A DNA stretch of 64,000 bases from Micromonospora purpureochromogenes (lineage in GTDB: Bacteria; Actinomycetota; Actinomycetes; Mycobacteriales; Micromonosporaceae), in the NCBI RefSeq assembly GCF_900091515.1, contig NZ_LT607410.1, positions 1,178,001-1,242,000 on the forward strand. Direction: 5' to 3'. Below, in pieces: positions 9,629-18,341 of this stretch; the first letter of the stretch is position 1; each line of letters opens with the position of its first letter. The translations under genes and the position numbers were made by a program. The notes beneath the pieces are model-generated. The model did not search any database, was not told the origin of the DNA, and saw nothing but the letters and a program-made list of their open reading frames with translations.

Positions 9629-9669
9629 GTTGCCATCTTCCGTTCGCGACTGCGGGGCTCGCAGGACCG

Positions 9670-9688
9670 GCTCACTCCTCGCGCTCAC
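9670..9688 (-). repeat. 19-bp intercistronic repeat, copy 1
   Basis: On the minus strand this reads GTGAGCGCGAGGAGTGAGC and contains the stop codon of the permease gene. The identical 19-mer occurs at 46284-46302 in the same position relative to an upstream stop. Confidence 0.7.
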
Positions 9689-10518
9689 GCCTTGACCGCA
9701 CCTTCCATGATGCCGCCGATGATCTGGCGGCCGAACACGATGAACACCAGCAGCAGGGGCAGCGTCGCGATGGCCGTACCGGTGAACACCTGCGACATGT
9801 CCTGGTAGTACCCGTCCGACAGGGCCCGCAGCGACAGCTGCACGGTCGGGTTCTCCGGGTCGTTGAGCACCGCGTACGGCCAGAGGAAGTCGTTCCAGGT
9901 GGTCATGAACGTGAGCAGGCCGAGGACGGCGGCGGCGGGGCGCAGCGCGGGCAGCACCACGTTCCAGTAGATCCTCGCGGTGTTGCAGCCGTCCATCCGG
10001 GCGGCCTCGATCAGCTCGGTGCTGACGGCCTGGCCTGCGTACTGGCGCATCATGAAGACCCCGAAGCCGGTCACCAGGGCCGGCACGATCACGGCCGGCA
10101 GCCGGTCGTTCCAGTTCAGCTTGGTCATCAGCATGTACAGCGGGATGACGCCGAGCTGGGTGGGCACCATCATCGTCGCGATGATGACCAGCAGCAGCGC
10201 GTTGCGCCCACGGAACCGCAGCTTGGCGAAGGCGAAGCCGGCCAGGGTGGAGAAGAAGACCACCGAGACGGTGACCGACACCGCCACGATCGTGGAGTTC
10301 GCCAGGCCGGTCAGGAAGTACGCGTCGGTGTTGGCGAAGAGCCGGGCGATGTTCGCGCCCAGGTTGCCGCCGGGGGTGACCGGGGGCGGCACCTCGCCCA
10401 TCGCGTCGCTGGTGCGGCTGGCGACCACGAACATCCAGTAGATCGGGAAGATCGACGCCAGGGCGGTGAGGGTCAGTGCCGCGTAGGTGAGCCGGCCGGC
10501 CGACCAGAGTCGGGTCAT
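9685..10518 (-). CDS. cebG: ABC transporter permease, MalG/CebG type
   Basis: A 277-residue inner-membrane permease with six hydrophobic segments. The cytoplasmic EAA loop ELIEAARMDGCNTARIYWNVVLPALRPA contacts the ATPase. This is the typical MalG half of a carbohydrate importer. The ATG at 10518 follows GGAGGAATCCCG and overlaps the stop of the preceding permease as ATGA. No ATPase gene is in the operon; in Streptomyces the shared MsiK ATPase drives such CebEFG systems, so a distant ATPase is expected. Confidence 0.88.
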   Translation of the reverse strand: MTRLWSAGRLTYAALTLTALASIFPIYWMFVVASRTSDAMGEVPPPVTPGGNLGANIARLFANTDAYFLTGLANSTIVAVSVTVSVVFFSTLAGFAFAKLRFRGRNALLLVIIATMMVPTQLGVIPLYMLMTKLNWNDRLPAVIVPALVTGFGVFMMRQYAGQAVSTELIEAARMDGCNTARIYWNVVLPALRPAAAVLGLLTFMTTWNDFLWPYAVLNDPENPTVQLSLRALSDGYYQDMSQVFTGTAIATLPLLLVFIVFGRQIIGGIMEGAVKA

Positions 10519-11504
10519 CGGGATTCCTCCTTGCGCCCGCCGCCGCCGAGCCGGCGCAGGACCAGCACGTTGATGGCCGCGACCACCGCGATCAGCGCGA
10601 AGAGCAGCCAGGCGATGGCGGAGCCGTAGCCGAAGTTGTAGTGCGGCGCGAAGGCGTTCTCGAACATGTACATGGTCACCGTCTGCGACTCGCGCAGCGG
10701 CCCGCCCCGGATCGCGTTGGTGCCGGAGTTGAAGAGGCGGGGCTCGGTGAAGAGCTGGAGCCCGCCGATGGTGGAGATGATGACCGCGAATATGATCGTC
10801 GGCTTGAGCAGTGGCACGGTGATCGACCAGAACTGCCGGGCGCGGCCGGCACCGTCGATCGAGGCGGACTCGTACAGGTCGCGCGGGATGGCCTGCATCG
10901 CGGCCAGGAAGATCAGCGCGTTGTAGCCCGTCCACCGCCAGTCGACCATGGTGGAGATGGCCACCCAGGAGGCGAACCGGTTGGCCTTCCAGTCGATCGC
11001 GTCGATCCCGACCAGGTCGAGCATCCAGTTGATCATGCCGAACTCGCGGCCGAAGAGTACGCCGAAGACGATCGCGACCGCGGCGGTGGAGGTGACGTTC
11101 GGGATCAGCACCGCCATCCGCCAGCCCGTCCGGGCCCGCAACTGCCGGTTCAGCAGGTTGGCCAGCCACAGCGCGAGGAGGAGCTGCGGGACCGTCGAGA
11201 TGACGAAGATGCCGAGGGTGTTGACCACCGAGTGCCAGAAGTCGGGGTCGGCCATCAGCTGGGTGTAGTTCTGCGCCCCGATGAACGTGGGGTCGACCCC
11301 GAGCAGGTCCCAGTCGTGCAGCGAGACCCAGAAGGTGTAGACCAGCGGGTAGATCCCGAAGACCGCGAAGAGCAGGAAGAACGGGGCGATGTAGAGGTAG
11401 GGCGAGTACCGGGTGTCGAACCGGGCGAGCCGGTTGCCCCGGTTCGAGCGGGCGTGGCGCGGCACCGGTACGACCGGGGGGCGCGCGTCGAGCTGGACGG
11501 CCAT
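10515..11504 (-). CDS. cebF: ABC transporter permease, MalF/CebF type
   Basis: A 329-residue permease with a cytoplasmic N-terminus and six hydrophobic segments. The EAA motif reads DLYESASIDGAGRARQFWSITVPLLKP. It pairs with the MalG-type permease through a 4-bp ATGA overlap. The ATG at 11504 follows AGAAGGAGTCCACGGC. The frame is open upstream into the solute-binding gene, but the ribosome site and the hydrophobic start fix this ATG. A GC-rich stem-loop separates it from the binding-protein gene. Confidence 0.88.
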   Translation of the reverse strand: MAVQLDARPPVVPVPRHARSNRGNRLARFDTRYSPYLYIAPFFLLFAVFGIYPLVYTFWVSLHDWDLLGVDPTFIGAQNYTQLMADPDFWHSVVNTLGIFVISTVPQLLLALWLANLLNRQLRARTGWRMAVLIPNVTSTAAVAIVFGVLFGREFGMINWMLDLVGIDAIDWKANRFASWVAISTMVDWRWTGYNALIFLAAMQAIPRDLYESASIDGAGRARQFWSITVPLLKPTIIFAVIISTIGGLQLFTEPRLFNSGTNAIRGGPLRESQTVTMYMFENAFAPHYNFGYGSAIAWLLFALIAVVAAINVLVLRRLGGGGRKEESR

Positions 11505-11525
11505 GCCGTGGACTCCTTCTCCGCC

Positions 11526-11563
11526 GGGCGGGCGGGACCGGCTACGCCGGAACCCGCCCGCCC
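11526..11563. terminator. intercistronic stem-loop between cebE and cebF
   Basis: GGGCGGGCGGG (11526-11536) pairs with CCCGCCCGCCC (11553-11563), with an inner CCGG/CCGG stem. Such hairpins after binding-protein genes commonly act as partial terminators or mRNA stabilisers, giving more binding protein than permease. Confidence 0.5.
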
Positions 11564-11575
11564 GCCTGGCTCGGG

Positions 11576-12883
11576 CTACTTGGCGGCGGCCTTCTTCGCG
11601 TTGTTGACGGCGTCGGTCCAGCCCTGCTCGGGGGTGCGCTGGCCCAGCTCGACGGTGCGTACCGCGTTCTCCACCTCGGTGCGGACGGCCTGGTTCTTCG
11701 GGCCCATGTAGACCGGCTTCAGGCTCTTGGCGCCGGTGCCGAAGATCTTGCCGACCGGGGCGGCGGAGAAGTACGCGTTCGTCGAGTCGGCGATCGCCGG
11801 GTCGTCGAGCGCCTGCGGCGACGAGGGCAGCGGGCCCTTGGCCTTGAACGCGCCGATCTGGCCCTTGGCGCTGGTCAGGAACTTGGCCAGCTCGATCGCC
11901 TCGGCCTGTTGCTTGCTCTGCTTCGGCACGGCGAGGAACGAGCCACCCCAGTTGCCGCCGTTGCCGGGAACCTGGGCGATGTCCCACTTGCCCTTGGCGG
12001 CCGGGCCGGCGTTGCCCTCGATGACTCCGGTCATCCAGGCGGGGCAGGCGATGGTGGCGAACTTCGACTGTTTGAAGGCGGAGACCCACTCCTCCGACCA
12101 GGAGCCGTACTTGCCGGAGAGGCCGGAGTCGATGATGTCGACGGTGGTGTCGAAGGCCTGCTTCACGGCCGGGTTGCTGTCGACCACCAGCTTGTCGCTG
12201 GTGTCGTAGTAGCTGTAGCCGGAGGTGTTGCCGGCGGTCTGGAGCAGGATCGTGTTGAACGTGTTGGTCGCCGCGTCGAGGAAGGACGCCCCGGTGTTGG
12301 CGGCCTTGAACTTCTCGCCGGTGGCGATGTAGTCCTGCCAGGTCGGCCAGAGCTTGGAGACCTCGTCCCGCTCGGTGGGCAGGCCGGCCTTGGCGAAGAG
12401 GTCCTTGCGGTAGCACATCGCGATGCCGCCGACGTCGGTGCCGAGGCCGATCAGCTGCTTGCTGTCGGCGGTGAGCCCCTGGTTCCACTTCCAGTCCAGG
12501 AAGTTGCCCTTGAGGTCGGCGGCCCCGTGGTCGAGCAGGTTGACGAAGTTCTGCGGGTTGGCCTTGTACTCGACCAGCAGTCCCTCCTCGATGGCCACCA
12601 CGTCGCCCGCGCCCTTGCCGGCGGCGAGCCACTGGGTGAGCTTCGGCGAGTACTCGTCGAGGTTGCTGCCGGTGCCCCGCTCGACGATCTTCACGTCGGG
12701 GTGGCTGGCCATGTACTCCTTGTAGAGCTCCTCGTAGCCGAACTGGCCGAACACGTCGACGGTCAGCGTGATCGGCCCGTCCTTGGCGGAGTCGTCCTCG
12801 CCGGCGCAGGCGGCGGTGCCGAGCAGGGCGGTGGTGGCCACCAGGGCCACCGCCGCCAGACGGCGGCGCGAAAAGGTACCCAT
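11576..12883 (-). CDS. cebE: extracellular solute-binding lipoprotein, CebE-like
   Basis: A 435-residue family 1 solute-binding protein. The signal peptide RRRLAAVALVATTALLG leads to lipobox TAAC (Cys26), so the mature protein is a lipoprotein at the outer face of the membrane. VDVFGQFGYEELYKEYMASHP and the alternating charged/aromatic pattern resemble CebE of Streptomyces, which captures cellobiose and cellotriose. It is the first gene of the operon and starts at the ATG after GAATCCGAGGAAG. The downstream GH1 gene supports beta-glucosides as the cargo. Confidence 0.85.
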   Translation of the reverse strand: MGTFSRRRLAAVALVATTALLGTAACAGEDDSAKDGPITLTVDVFGQFGYEELYKEYMASHPDVKIVERGTGSNLDEYSPKLTQWLAAGKGAGDVVAIEEGLLVEYKANPQNFVNLLDHGAADLKGNFLDWKWNQGLTADSKQLIGLGTDVGGIAMCYRKDLFAKAGLPTERDEVSKLWPTWQDYIATGEKFKAANTGASFLDAATNTFNTILLQTAGNTSGYSYYDTSDKLVVDSNPAVKQAFDTTVDIIDSGLSGKYGSWSEEWVSAFKQSKFATIACPAWMTGVIEGNAGPAAKGKWDIAQVPGNGGNWGGSFLAVPKQSKQQAEAIELAKFLTSAKGQIGAFKAKGPLPSSPQALDDPAIADSTNAYFSAAPVGKIFGTGAKSLKPVYMGPKNQAVRTEVENAVRTVELGQRTPEQGWTDAVNNAKKAAAK

Positions 12884-12981
12884 CTTCCTCGGATTCCTCT
12901 CAGGTCAATCGGTGGTGGAGCGGGTGGACCTGCTGGTGAGCGAGCCGCAGCCCGGGTCCTGACGCGATCGTGAGGGGCTGA

Positions 12982-12993
12982 GAGAGCGCTCTC
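12982..12993. promoter_or_regulatory. LacI/CebR-type operator 1
   Basis: GAGAGCGCTCTC is a perfect 12-bp palindrome with the central GCGC expected of LacI-family sites and close to the Streptomyces CebR box. It lies just downstream of the predicted transcription start of the ceb operon, where bound repressor would block elongation. Confidence 0.75.
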
Positions 12994-12998
12994 ACGAC

Positions 12999-13027
12999 AG
13001 CGTTGCGGCTCGCTTGACCGGTGTCAA
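12999..13027 (-). promoter_or_regulatory. promoter of the ceb operon
   Basis: On the minus strand TTGACA (13022-13027) is separated by 17 bp from AACGCT (12999-13004). The -35 is consensus and the -10 weak. Operator 2 abuts the -35 and operator 1 follows the -10. Confidence 0.6.
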
Positions 13028-13039
13028 GAGAGCGCTCTC
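13028..13039. promoter_or_regulatory. LacI/CebR-type operator 2
   Basis: A second perfect GAGAGCGCTCTC (AGAGAGCGCTCTCT when extended) centred 46 bp from operator 1 and directly upstream of the -35. Two sites on either side of the promoter suggest cooperative or looped repression. Confidence 0.75.
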
Positions 13040-13079
13040 TCGTCGCGCCCGAGCCGTGACCTGACGACCCCCGGATACA

Positions 13080-13116
13080 CGAAGAGTGGCCATTCGCGGG
13101 GAATGGCCACTCTTCG
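13080..13116. terminator. perfect 16-bp hairpin after the MDMPI gene
   Basis: CGAAGAGTGGCCATTC (13080-13095) and GAATGGCCACTCTTCG (13101-13116) surround a 5-nt loop. It lies 40 bp past the stop of the minus-strand gene at 13156. It shares the AGTGGC(C/T)ATTC core with the hairpin at 51795. Confidence 0.7.
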
Positions 13117-13155
13117 CGGATAGCGCGGGCGCGGGACCGGGAGGTCCGGTGCGGA

Positions 13156-13914
13156 TCAGCCGGTGCGCAGGCCGTCCAGGAGGGTGCGGTCGCCGGTGAC
13201 GCCGAGGGCGTCGTACCCGATCCGACCCCAGAGGGCGAGCAGCAGGTCGCTGGCGGTGCCGGTGACCTGCACCCGGGCGTGGTGGTCCTCGTGGCCGAAG
13301 ACCGTGGCGGTGTCGAGCAGGGCCACCCCCTCGCCGCGCAGCCGCAGGTACCAGTCCTGCGCGGCGTCGGTCGCGGTCAGCTGCACCACCCCGTGCCACT
13401 GGCCCGGCACCGCCCGGCGCCCGGCCGGCAGCCAGGTGTCCAGCACCTCGCTGATCCCGTCCGCCGCGAGTTTGGCCTCGATCGGCTCACCGGCGGCGAT
13501 GGCGAGCTGGGCGTCCCAGCGGTGCACCGCGGTCTCGTGCGCCATCCGGCGCGGCCAGAAGCCGGCCTTCTTCGGCTGCGGCGCCCAGTTCCACGCCGGT
13601 GCCTCCGGGTCGAGGGTGTCGAAGAGGGTCATCAGCTGGTCGTACCCGTGCTGCCAGAGCTGGAGCGGGGTCACCCCGCTGGGCAGCTCCGCGCGGTCCC
13701 GGCGGGCCGGCTGGGCGGTCTCCCCGGAGCCGACGAACGAATGCACCCAGTGGTAGATGCCGGCGAGGTGCAGCGTGAGGTCGGCGACCGTCCAGCCCGG
13801 ACAGGAGAGCACCGGTGTCTCGGGCGGTGCCTCGGCCACCGCGGCGGCGAACGCCGGGCCGTCCACCCGGAGCGCCCCGATCCAGAAGTCCTTCGTGCCG
13901 TGCAACCTGCTCAT
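13156..13914 (-). CDS. maleylpyruvate isomerase family mycothiol-dependent protein
   Basis: A 252-residue protein with the MDMPI N-terminal (DinB-like) four-helix domain. CPGWTVADLTLHLAGIYHW gives the first metal-ligand His, and MAHETAVHRWDAQLAI gives the HE..H pair expected for zinc binding; a C-terminal MDMPI domain follows. Family members use mycothiol as cofactor in isomerisation or transfer reactions, which fits an organism with mshA. The actual substrate is unknown. The ATG follows GGGAGGATTGCG and is divergent from murB across about 70 bp. Confidence 0.82.
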   Translation of the reverse strand: MSRLHGTKDFWIGALRVDGPAFAAAVAEAPPETPVLSCPGWTVADLTLHLAGIYHWVHSFVGSGETAQPARRDRAELPSGVTPLQLWQHGYDQLMTLFDTLDPEAPAWNWAPQPKKAGFWPRRMAHETAVHRWDAQLAIAAGEPIEAKLAADGISEVLDTWLPAGRRAVPGQWHGVVQLTATDAAQDWYLRLRGEGVALLDTATVFGHEDHHARVQVTGTASDLLLALWGRIGYDALGVTGDRTLLDGLRTG

Positions 13915-13984
13915 CGCAATCCTCCCGGGGGTGACCGGGCCACCAGTGGGTGCCGCGGCTACCCCTCAGCCTAGGGTGAGAGGC

Positions 13985-15076
13985 GTGTCAGACGTCTACG
14001 CCCAGCCGACAACCGGAGCCGACCCCGCCGACCCGGCCACCCTGGCGAGATACACCACGCTGCGCCTCGGCGGCCTCGCCGGCCGGCTGGAGACCGCCAC
14101 CAGCGCCGAGGAAATCGTACGAACCGTGCGCCAGGCGCGACAGCGGGACGAGCCCGTCCTCATCCTCGCGGGCGGCAGCAACGTGGTGGTGGGCGACGAG
14201 GGCTTCCCCGGCACGGTCGTGCTGGTCCGGTCGCGGGGGCTGCGGGTGGTCGCCGAGGACGCCGACACCGTCACCGTACGGGTCGAGGCCGGCGAGCCCT
14301 GGGACGACCTGGTTGCCGCCACCGTGGACAACGGCTGGTCGGGGCTGGAGTGTCTCTCCGGCATCCCCGGCTCGGCCGGCGCCACCCCGATCCAGAACGT
14401 CGGCGCGTACGGCCAGGAGGTCGCCGAGAGCATCACCGGCGTCCAGGTGTACGACCGCGCCGACGACAGCCTCGGCCGGGTCGAGGCGGCGGACTGCGGC
14501 TTCGCCTACCGGTCCAGCATCTTCAAGTACAGCGACCGCTGGGTGGTGCTCTCGGTCGACTTCCGGCTGCACCGCTCGACGCTCTCCGGTCCGGTCCGCT
14601 ACACCGAGCTGGCCCGGGCGCTCGGCGTCGAGGTGGGCGACCGGGTGCCGCTGGCCGACGCCCGCGCGACGGTGCTGAAGCTGCGCGCCGGCAAGGGCAT
14701 GGTGCTTGACGCCACCGACCCGGACACCTGGTCGGTGGGCTCGTTCTTCACCAACCCGGTACTCGACCGGGAGGCGTACGAGCTGCTGCGCGAACGCGCC
14801 ACCGAACTCGGCGAGCCGCCCTCCTGGCCCTGCCCGGGCGACATGGTGAAGGTCAGCGCCGCCTGGCTGATCGACAAGGCCGGCTTCGCCAAGGGCCACC
14901 CCGGCCCCGAGGGCACCGCGATCTCCAGCAAGCACACCCTGGCCCTGACCAACCACACCGGCACGGCGAGCACGGCGGCCCTGGTCGCCCTCGCCCGCGA
15001 CATCCGCGACACGGTCCACGCCCGTTTCGCCGTCACCCTCCACCCCGAACCCGTCCTGATCAACTGCACCATCTGA
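13985..15076 (+). CDS. murB: UDP-N-acetylmuramate dehydrogenase MurB
   Basis: A 363-residue FAD enzyme that reduces UDP-GlcNAc-enolpyruvate to UDP-MurNAc in peptidoglycan synthesis. FAD contacts are ILAGGSNVVVGDEG and SGIPGSAGATPIQNVGAYGQEV, the catalytic proton donor is the Ser in SVGSFFTNP, and the C-terminal active-site Glu is in LHPEPVLI. Length is typical for actinobacterial type I MurB. TAGGGT (13972-13977) stands 7 nt before the GTG, so the mRNA is probably leaderless. The AGCCTAGGGT block reads as TAGGCT on the other strand. A terminator hairpin follows at 15083. Confidence 0.95.
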   Translation: MSDVYAQPTTGADPADPATLARYTTLRLGGLAGRLETATSAEEIVRTVRQARQRDEPVLILAGGSNVVVGDEGFPGTVVLVRSRGLRVVAEDADTVTVRVEAGEPWDDLVAATVDNGWSGLECLSGIPGSAGATPIQNVGAYGQEVAESITGVQVYDRADDSLGRVEAADCGFAYRSSIFKYSDRWVVLSVDFRLHRSTLSGPVRYTELARALGVEVGDRVPLADARATVLKLRAGKGMVLDATDPDTWSVGSFFTNPVLDREAYELLRERATELGEPPSWPCPGDMVKVSAAWLIDKAGFAKGHPGPEGTAISSKHTLALTNHTGTASTAALVALARDIRDTVHARFAVTLHPEPVLINCTI

Positions 15077-15082
15077 CCCCCG

Positions 15083-15147
15083 CCGTTGATCATGAGGTTG
15101 ACGGCGGTGTCGATCTCCTGCGGTGCGGCCAACCTCATGATCAACGG
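15083..15147. terminator. 18-bp hairpin between murB and the methyltransferase (repeat family A)
   Basis: CCGTTGATCATGAGGTTG (15083-15100) pairs perfectly with CAACCTCATGATCAACGG (15130-15147) across a 29-nt loop. It lies between two converging genes and can serve both. A near copy occurs at 38090-38150. Confidence 0.7.
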
Positions 15148-15158
15148 GAGTCGGCGGG

Positions 15159-15953
15159 TCAGGTGGGGGCGACGGCGGGCCAGGGGAGGGTGAGTTCGCC
15201 CTGGCGCCAGCGGTGCGGGCGGTCGAGGACCGGCCAGCCGGCCTGCTTGAGGGTGCCGACCGCGCGGAGCCAGCGCTGGCGGGGGCCGAACGGGGCGTAG
15301 CCGGCGGCGGCCTGCCAGGCGTCGTCGAGGGCGCGGATCAGGTCGTGTACCCGCTCGCCCGGGACGTTGCGGTGGATCAGCGCCTTGGGCAGGCGCTCGG
15401 CCAGCTGGGCCGGGGTCTCCAGGGTCGCCAGGCGGGCGGCCAGGGTCAGCGTGCGCGGGCCGGCCGTGTCGACCAGCACCCAGCTGCCCAGCCGGCCCAA
15501 CTCGTCGCAGGTTCCCTCGATCAACGCCCCGCCCGGGGCGAGCCGGTCGGTGACCGTACCCCAGGCGGCGGCAACCTCGCTCTCGTCGTACTGGCGCAGG
15601 ACGTTGAACGCGCGTACCAGGACCGGACGCAGGCCGGCCAGCTCGAAGCCGCCCCGGGCGAAGGTCAGTCCGGGCGGGTCGGCCGCGGGCGCGGCGGCGG
15701 CCACCCGTACCGGATCGATCTCCAGCCCGACCACCCGCACGTCGGCGCGGACCCCGGTGGCCAGCCGGGCGCGCAGCTCCACGGCGGTGACCGGGGTGGC
15801 GCCGTAGCCGAGGTCGACCACCAGCGGGTCGGCGGCGGCGCGGAGCCGGTCGCCGCAGGTGGCCACGATCCAGTTGTCCACCCGCCGCAGCCGGTTGGGG
15901 TTCGTCGTCCCCCGGGTCACCACGCCCTGGGGCCGCACCGGCCCGGCCCTCAC
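15159..15953 (-). CDS. class I SAM-dependent methyltransferase
   Basis: A 264-residue protein with a recognisable SAM site: LVVDLGYGATPVTAVELRARL is motif I and VVGLEIDP gives the acidic residue of motif II. RAFNVLRQYDESEV follows, where the catalytic region normally lies. Homologues are common next to murB in related genomes. No substrate can be named. The start used is the first ATG of the frame; an internal GTG (VTRGTTNPNRL) 12 codons in is a plausible alternative. The SDR gene lies 16 bp upstream on the same strand. Confidence 0.7.
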   Translation of the reverse strand: MRAGPVRPQGVVTRGTTNPNRLRRVDNWIVATCGDRLRAAADPLVVDLGYGATPVTAVELRARLATGVRADVRVVGLEIDPVRVAAAAPAADPPGLTFARGGFELAGLRPVLVRAFNVLRQYDESEVAAAWGTVTDRLAPGGALIEGTCDELGRLGSWVLVDTAGPRTLTLAARLATLETPAQLAERLPKALIHRNVPGERVHDLIRALDDAWQAAAGYAPFGPRQRWLRAVGTLKQAGWPVLDRPHRWRQGELTLPWPAVAPT

Positions 15954-15969
15954 CCGCGACCGGCCCGGC

Positions 15970-16737
15970 TCACTGCCCGACCCGGTGCACCTTGTGCTGG
16001 GCGGCCTGGGCCAACGGGCGGACCACCAACCGGTCCACGTTGACGTGGTGCGGGCGGGTCGCGCACCAGGCGATGCAGTCGGCCACGTCCTCGGCGACCA
16101 GCGGCTCGGGCACCCCCGCGTACGTGGCGGCGGCCTTGTCGGCGTCCCCGTCGAAGCGGACCAGCCCGAACTCGTCGGTCCGCACCATGCCCGGGTCGAT
16201 CTCGATCACCCGGATCGGCCGCCCACACAGCTCCAGCCGCAGCGTCCCGGCGATCGCGGTCTGCGCGTGCTTGGCCGCGGTGTAGCCGCCGCCGCCCTCG
16301 TACACGGTGAAGCCGGCAGTGGAGGAGACGATCACGATGGTGCCGGCGCCGGACGCCTCCAGCGCGGGCAGCAGCGCCTGGGTGACCCGGAGCGTGCCGA
16401 GCACGTTGACGTCGTACATCCACTGCCAGTCGCCGATCGCGCCGGACTCCACCGGGTCCAGCCCGCGCGCTCCGCCGGCGTTGTTCACCAGCAGGGTGAC
16501 CGGCCCGGGCGCCGCCTGCGCCGCAGCGGCCAACCCGGCCACCGACTCGTCGGAGGTGACGTCGCAGGCCACCGGGGTGGCCGTGCCGCCGGCCGCCTCG
16601 ATCTCCTTGACCAGCCCGGCCAGCCGGTCGGTACGCCGGGCGGCGGCCAGCACGTGGAAGCCCTCGGCGGCCAGCCGGCGGGCGGTCGCCGCGCCGATCC
16701 CGCTGGACGCCCCGGTGACGATCGCGACAGAGGTCAT
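15970..16737 (-). CDS. SDR family NAD(P)-dependent oxidoreductase
   Basis: A 255-residue classical SDR: TGASSGIG cofactor motif at residues 8-15, NNAGG, a Ser in IVSSTAGF and YTAAKHA as catalytic YxxxK. It corresponds in position to Rv0484c, upstream of and divergent from mshA. The ATG at 16737 lies 6 nt from GACAAT on the coding strand. Longer in-frame starts would run through the intergenic region and are unlikely. Substrate unknown. Confidence 0.88.
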   Translation of the reverse strand: MTSVAIVTGASSGIGAATARRLAAEGFHVLAAARRTDRLAGLVKEIEAAGGTATPVACDVTSDESVAGLAAAAQAAPGPVTLLVNNAGGARGLDPVESGAIGDWQWMYDVNVLGTLRVTQALLPALEASGAGTIVIVSSTAGFTVYEGGGGYTAAKHAQTAIAGTLRLELCGRPIRVIEIDPGMVRTDEFGLVRFDGDADKAAATYAGVPEPLVAEDVADCIAWCATRPHHVNVDRLVVRPLAQAAQHKVHRVGQ

Positions 16738-16919
16738 CCGGACATTGTCCCCTCCGCCGCGGGCCGGCCGAGGCGGGGGCGGTCGATGAACTGGGTCACG
16801 CCGGGGGAGAGCGCGGGAGCATTTCCGTAGCCCGATGGGGAAGATGACACCCGGCGCGCGAGTTGACCGAGAAGCGCCGGTCGTGCGGGACGGCATAAAC
16901 CGTGACAGAAGGAGCGGAC

Positions 16920-18284
16920 GTGGCGGAAATGCACACCGGCGTCGGTCGTCAGCGAGGTGCCCGACCGTGGCCCCGCCCCCGGCGGATCGCCACCCTGTCG
17001 GTGCACACCTCCCCGTTGCACCAGCCCGGCACCGGTGACGCCGGCGGGATGAACGTCTACATCCTGGAGGTCGCCCGGCGGCTCGCCGAGGCCGACGTCG
17101 AGGTGGAGATCTTCACCCGGGCCACCTCCGGTGACCTGCCCCCGGTGGTCGAGATGGCGCCCGGCGTGCACGTCCGGCACATCACCTCCGGGCCGCTGGA
17201 GGGGCTGACCAAGGAGGAACTGCCCGGGCAGCTCTGCGCCTTCACCGCCGGCGTGCTGCGCGCCGAGGCGGCCCGCCCGCCCGGCCACTACGACCTGATC
17301 CACTCGCACTACTGGCTCTCCGGCCAGGTCGGCTGGCTGGCCAAGGAGCGCTGGGGAGTGCCGCTGGTGCACACCGCGCACACCCTGGCCAAGGTCAAGA
17401 ACGCCCAGCTCGCCGCCGGTGACCGCCCCGAGCCCAAGGCCCGGGTGATCGGCGAGGAGCAGGTGGTCGCCGAGGCCGACCGGCTGGTGGCCAACACCCG
17501 GGTCGAGGCGGCCGACCTGATCGGCCGCTACGACGCCGAACCGGCCCGCGTCGCCGTGGTCGAGCCCGGCGTCGACCTGGACCGCTTCCGTCCCGCCCCC
17601 GGTGACCGGGTCGCGGCCACCCGCGCCGCCCGCCGCCGGCTGGGGCTGCCCACCGACGGCCACGTGGTGGCCTTCGTCGGTCGGATCCAGCCGCTGAAGG
17701 CGCCCGACGTGCTGGTCCGCGCGGTCGCCGCGCTGCGCGATTGCGACCCGGCCCTCGCCGAGGAGCTGACCGTGGTGATCTGCGGCGGCCCGAGCGGCAG
17801 CGGGCTCGACCGGCCCACCTCGCTGATGGAGCTGGCCGGATCGCTCGGTGTCGCCGACCGGGTGCGCTTCCTGCCCCCGCAGACCGGCGACGACCTGCCC
17901 GCCCTCTACCGGGCCGCCGACCTGGTCGCGGTGCCCTCGTACAACGAGTCGTTCGGCCTGGTCGCCCTGGAGGCGCAGGCCTGCGGTACGCCCGTCGTGG
18001 CGGCCGCCGTCGGTGGCCTGGTCACCGCCGTGCGGGACGGGGTCAGCGGGGTGCTCGTCGACGGCCACGACCCGGCCGAGTGGGCTGCCACGCTCGCCCG
18101 GCTGCTGCCCGACCGGGCGCTGCGGGCCGACCTCGCGGTGGGCGCGGCCCGGCACGCGCGCAACTTCTCCTGGCAGCGCACCGTCTCCGGCCTGCTCGCC
18201 GTCTACGGGGAGGCGATCGCCGAGCACCGGGGACGGCTGGCCGCCCAGCTCGCCAGGGACCCGGCGTTGTCCTGTTCCTGGTGA
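16920..18284 (+). CDS. mshA: D-inositol-3-phosphate glycosyltransferase MshA
   Basis: A 454-residue GT4 glycosyltransferase that joins GlcNAc from UDP-GlcNAc to 1L-myo-inositol-1-phosphate, the first step of mycothiol synthesis. Diagnostic segments are [20 protein letters not shown] (acceptor site), [27 protein letters not shown] and the nucleotide-sugar motif [17 protein letters not shown]. The GTG at 16920 is preceded by GAAGGAG with 6-nt spacing, so I prefer it to GTG 16902. Divergent SDR upstream and YbjN protein downstream match the mycobacterial order. Confidence 0.95.
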   Translation: MAEMHTGVGRQRGARPWPRPRRIATLSVHTSPLHQPGTGDAGGMNVYILEVARRLAEADVEVEIFTRATSGDLPPVVEMAPGVHVRHITSGPLEGLTKEELPGQLCAFTAGVLRAEAARPPGHYDLIHSHYWLSGQVGWLAKERWGVPLVHTAHTLAKVKNAQLAAGDRPEPKARVIGEEQVVAEADRLVANTRVEAADLIGRYDAEPARVAVVEPGVDLDRFRPAPGDRVAATRAARRRLGLPTDGHVVAFVGRIQPLKAPDVLVRAVAALRDCDPALAEELTVVICGGPSGSGLDRPTSLMELAGSLGVADRVRFLPPQTGDDLPALYRAADLVAVPSYNESFGLVALEAQACGTPVVAAAVGGLVTAVRDGVSGVLVDGHDPAEWAATLARLLPDRALRADLAVGAARHARNFSWQRTVSGLLAVYGEAIAEHRGRLAAQLARDPALSCSW

Positions 18285-18341
18285 TCCGGGCCACTCCCGC
18301 GCGTCCGGTGCGTCCCGGCGGGCGCCCGTAGAGTGGGTGCG

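Noticed and set aside
9685..12632. Apparent fusions in which each permease frame is open far upstream (494 and 705 codons)
   Set aside because: The upstream parts overlap real neighbouring genes in another frame. Proper ribosome sites and N-terminal helices start the permeases at 10518 and 11504.
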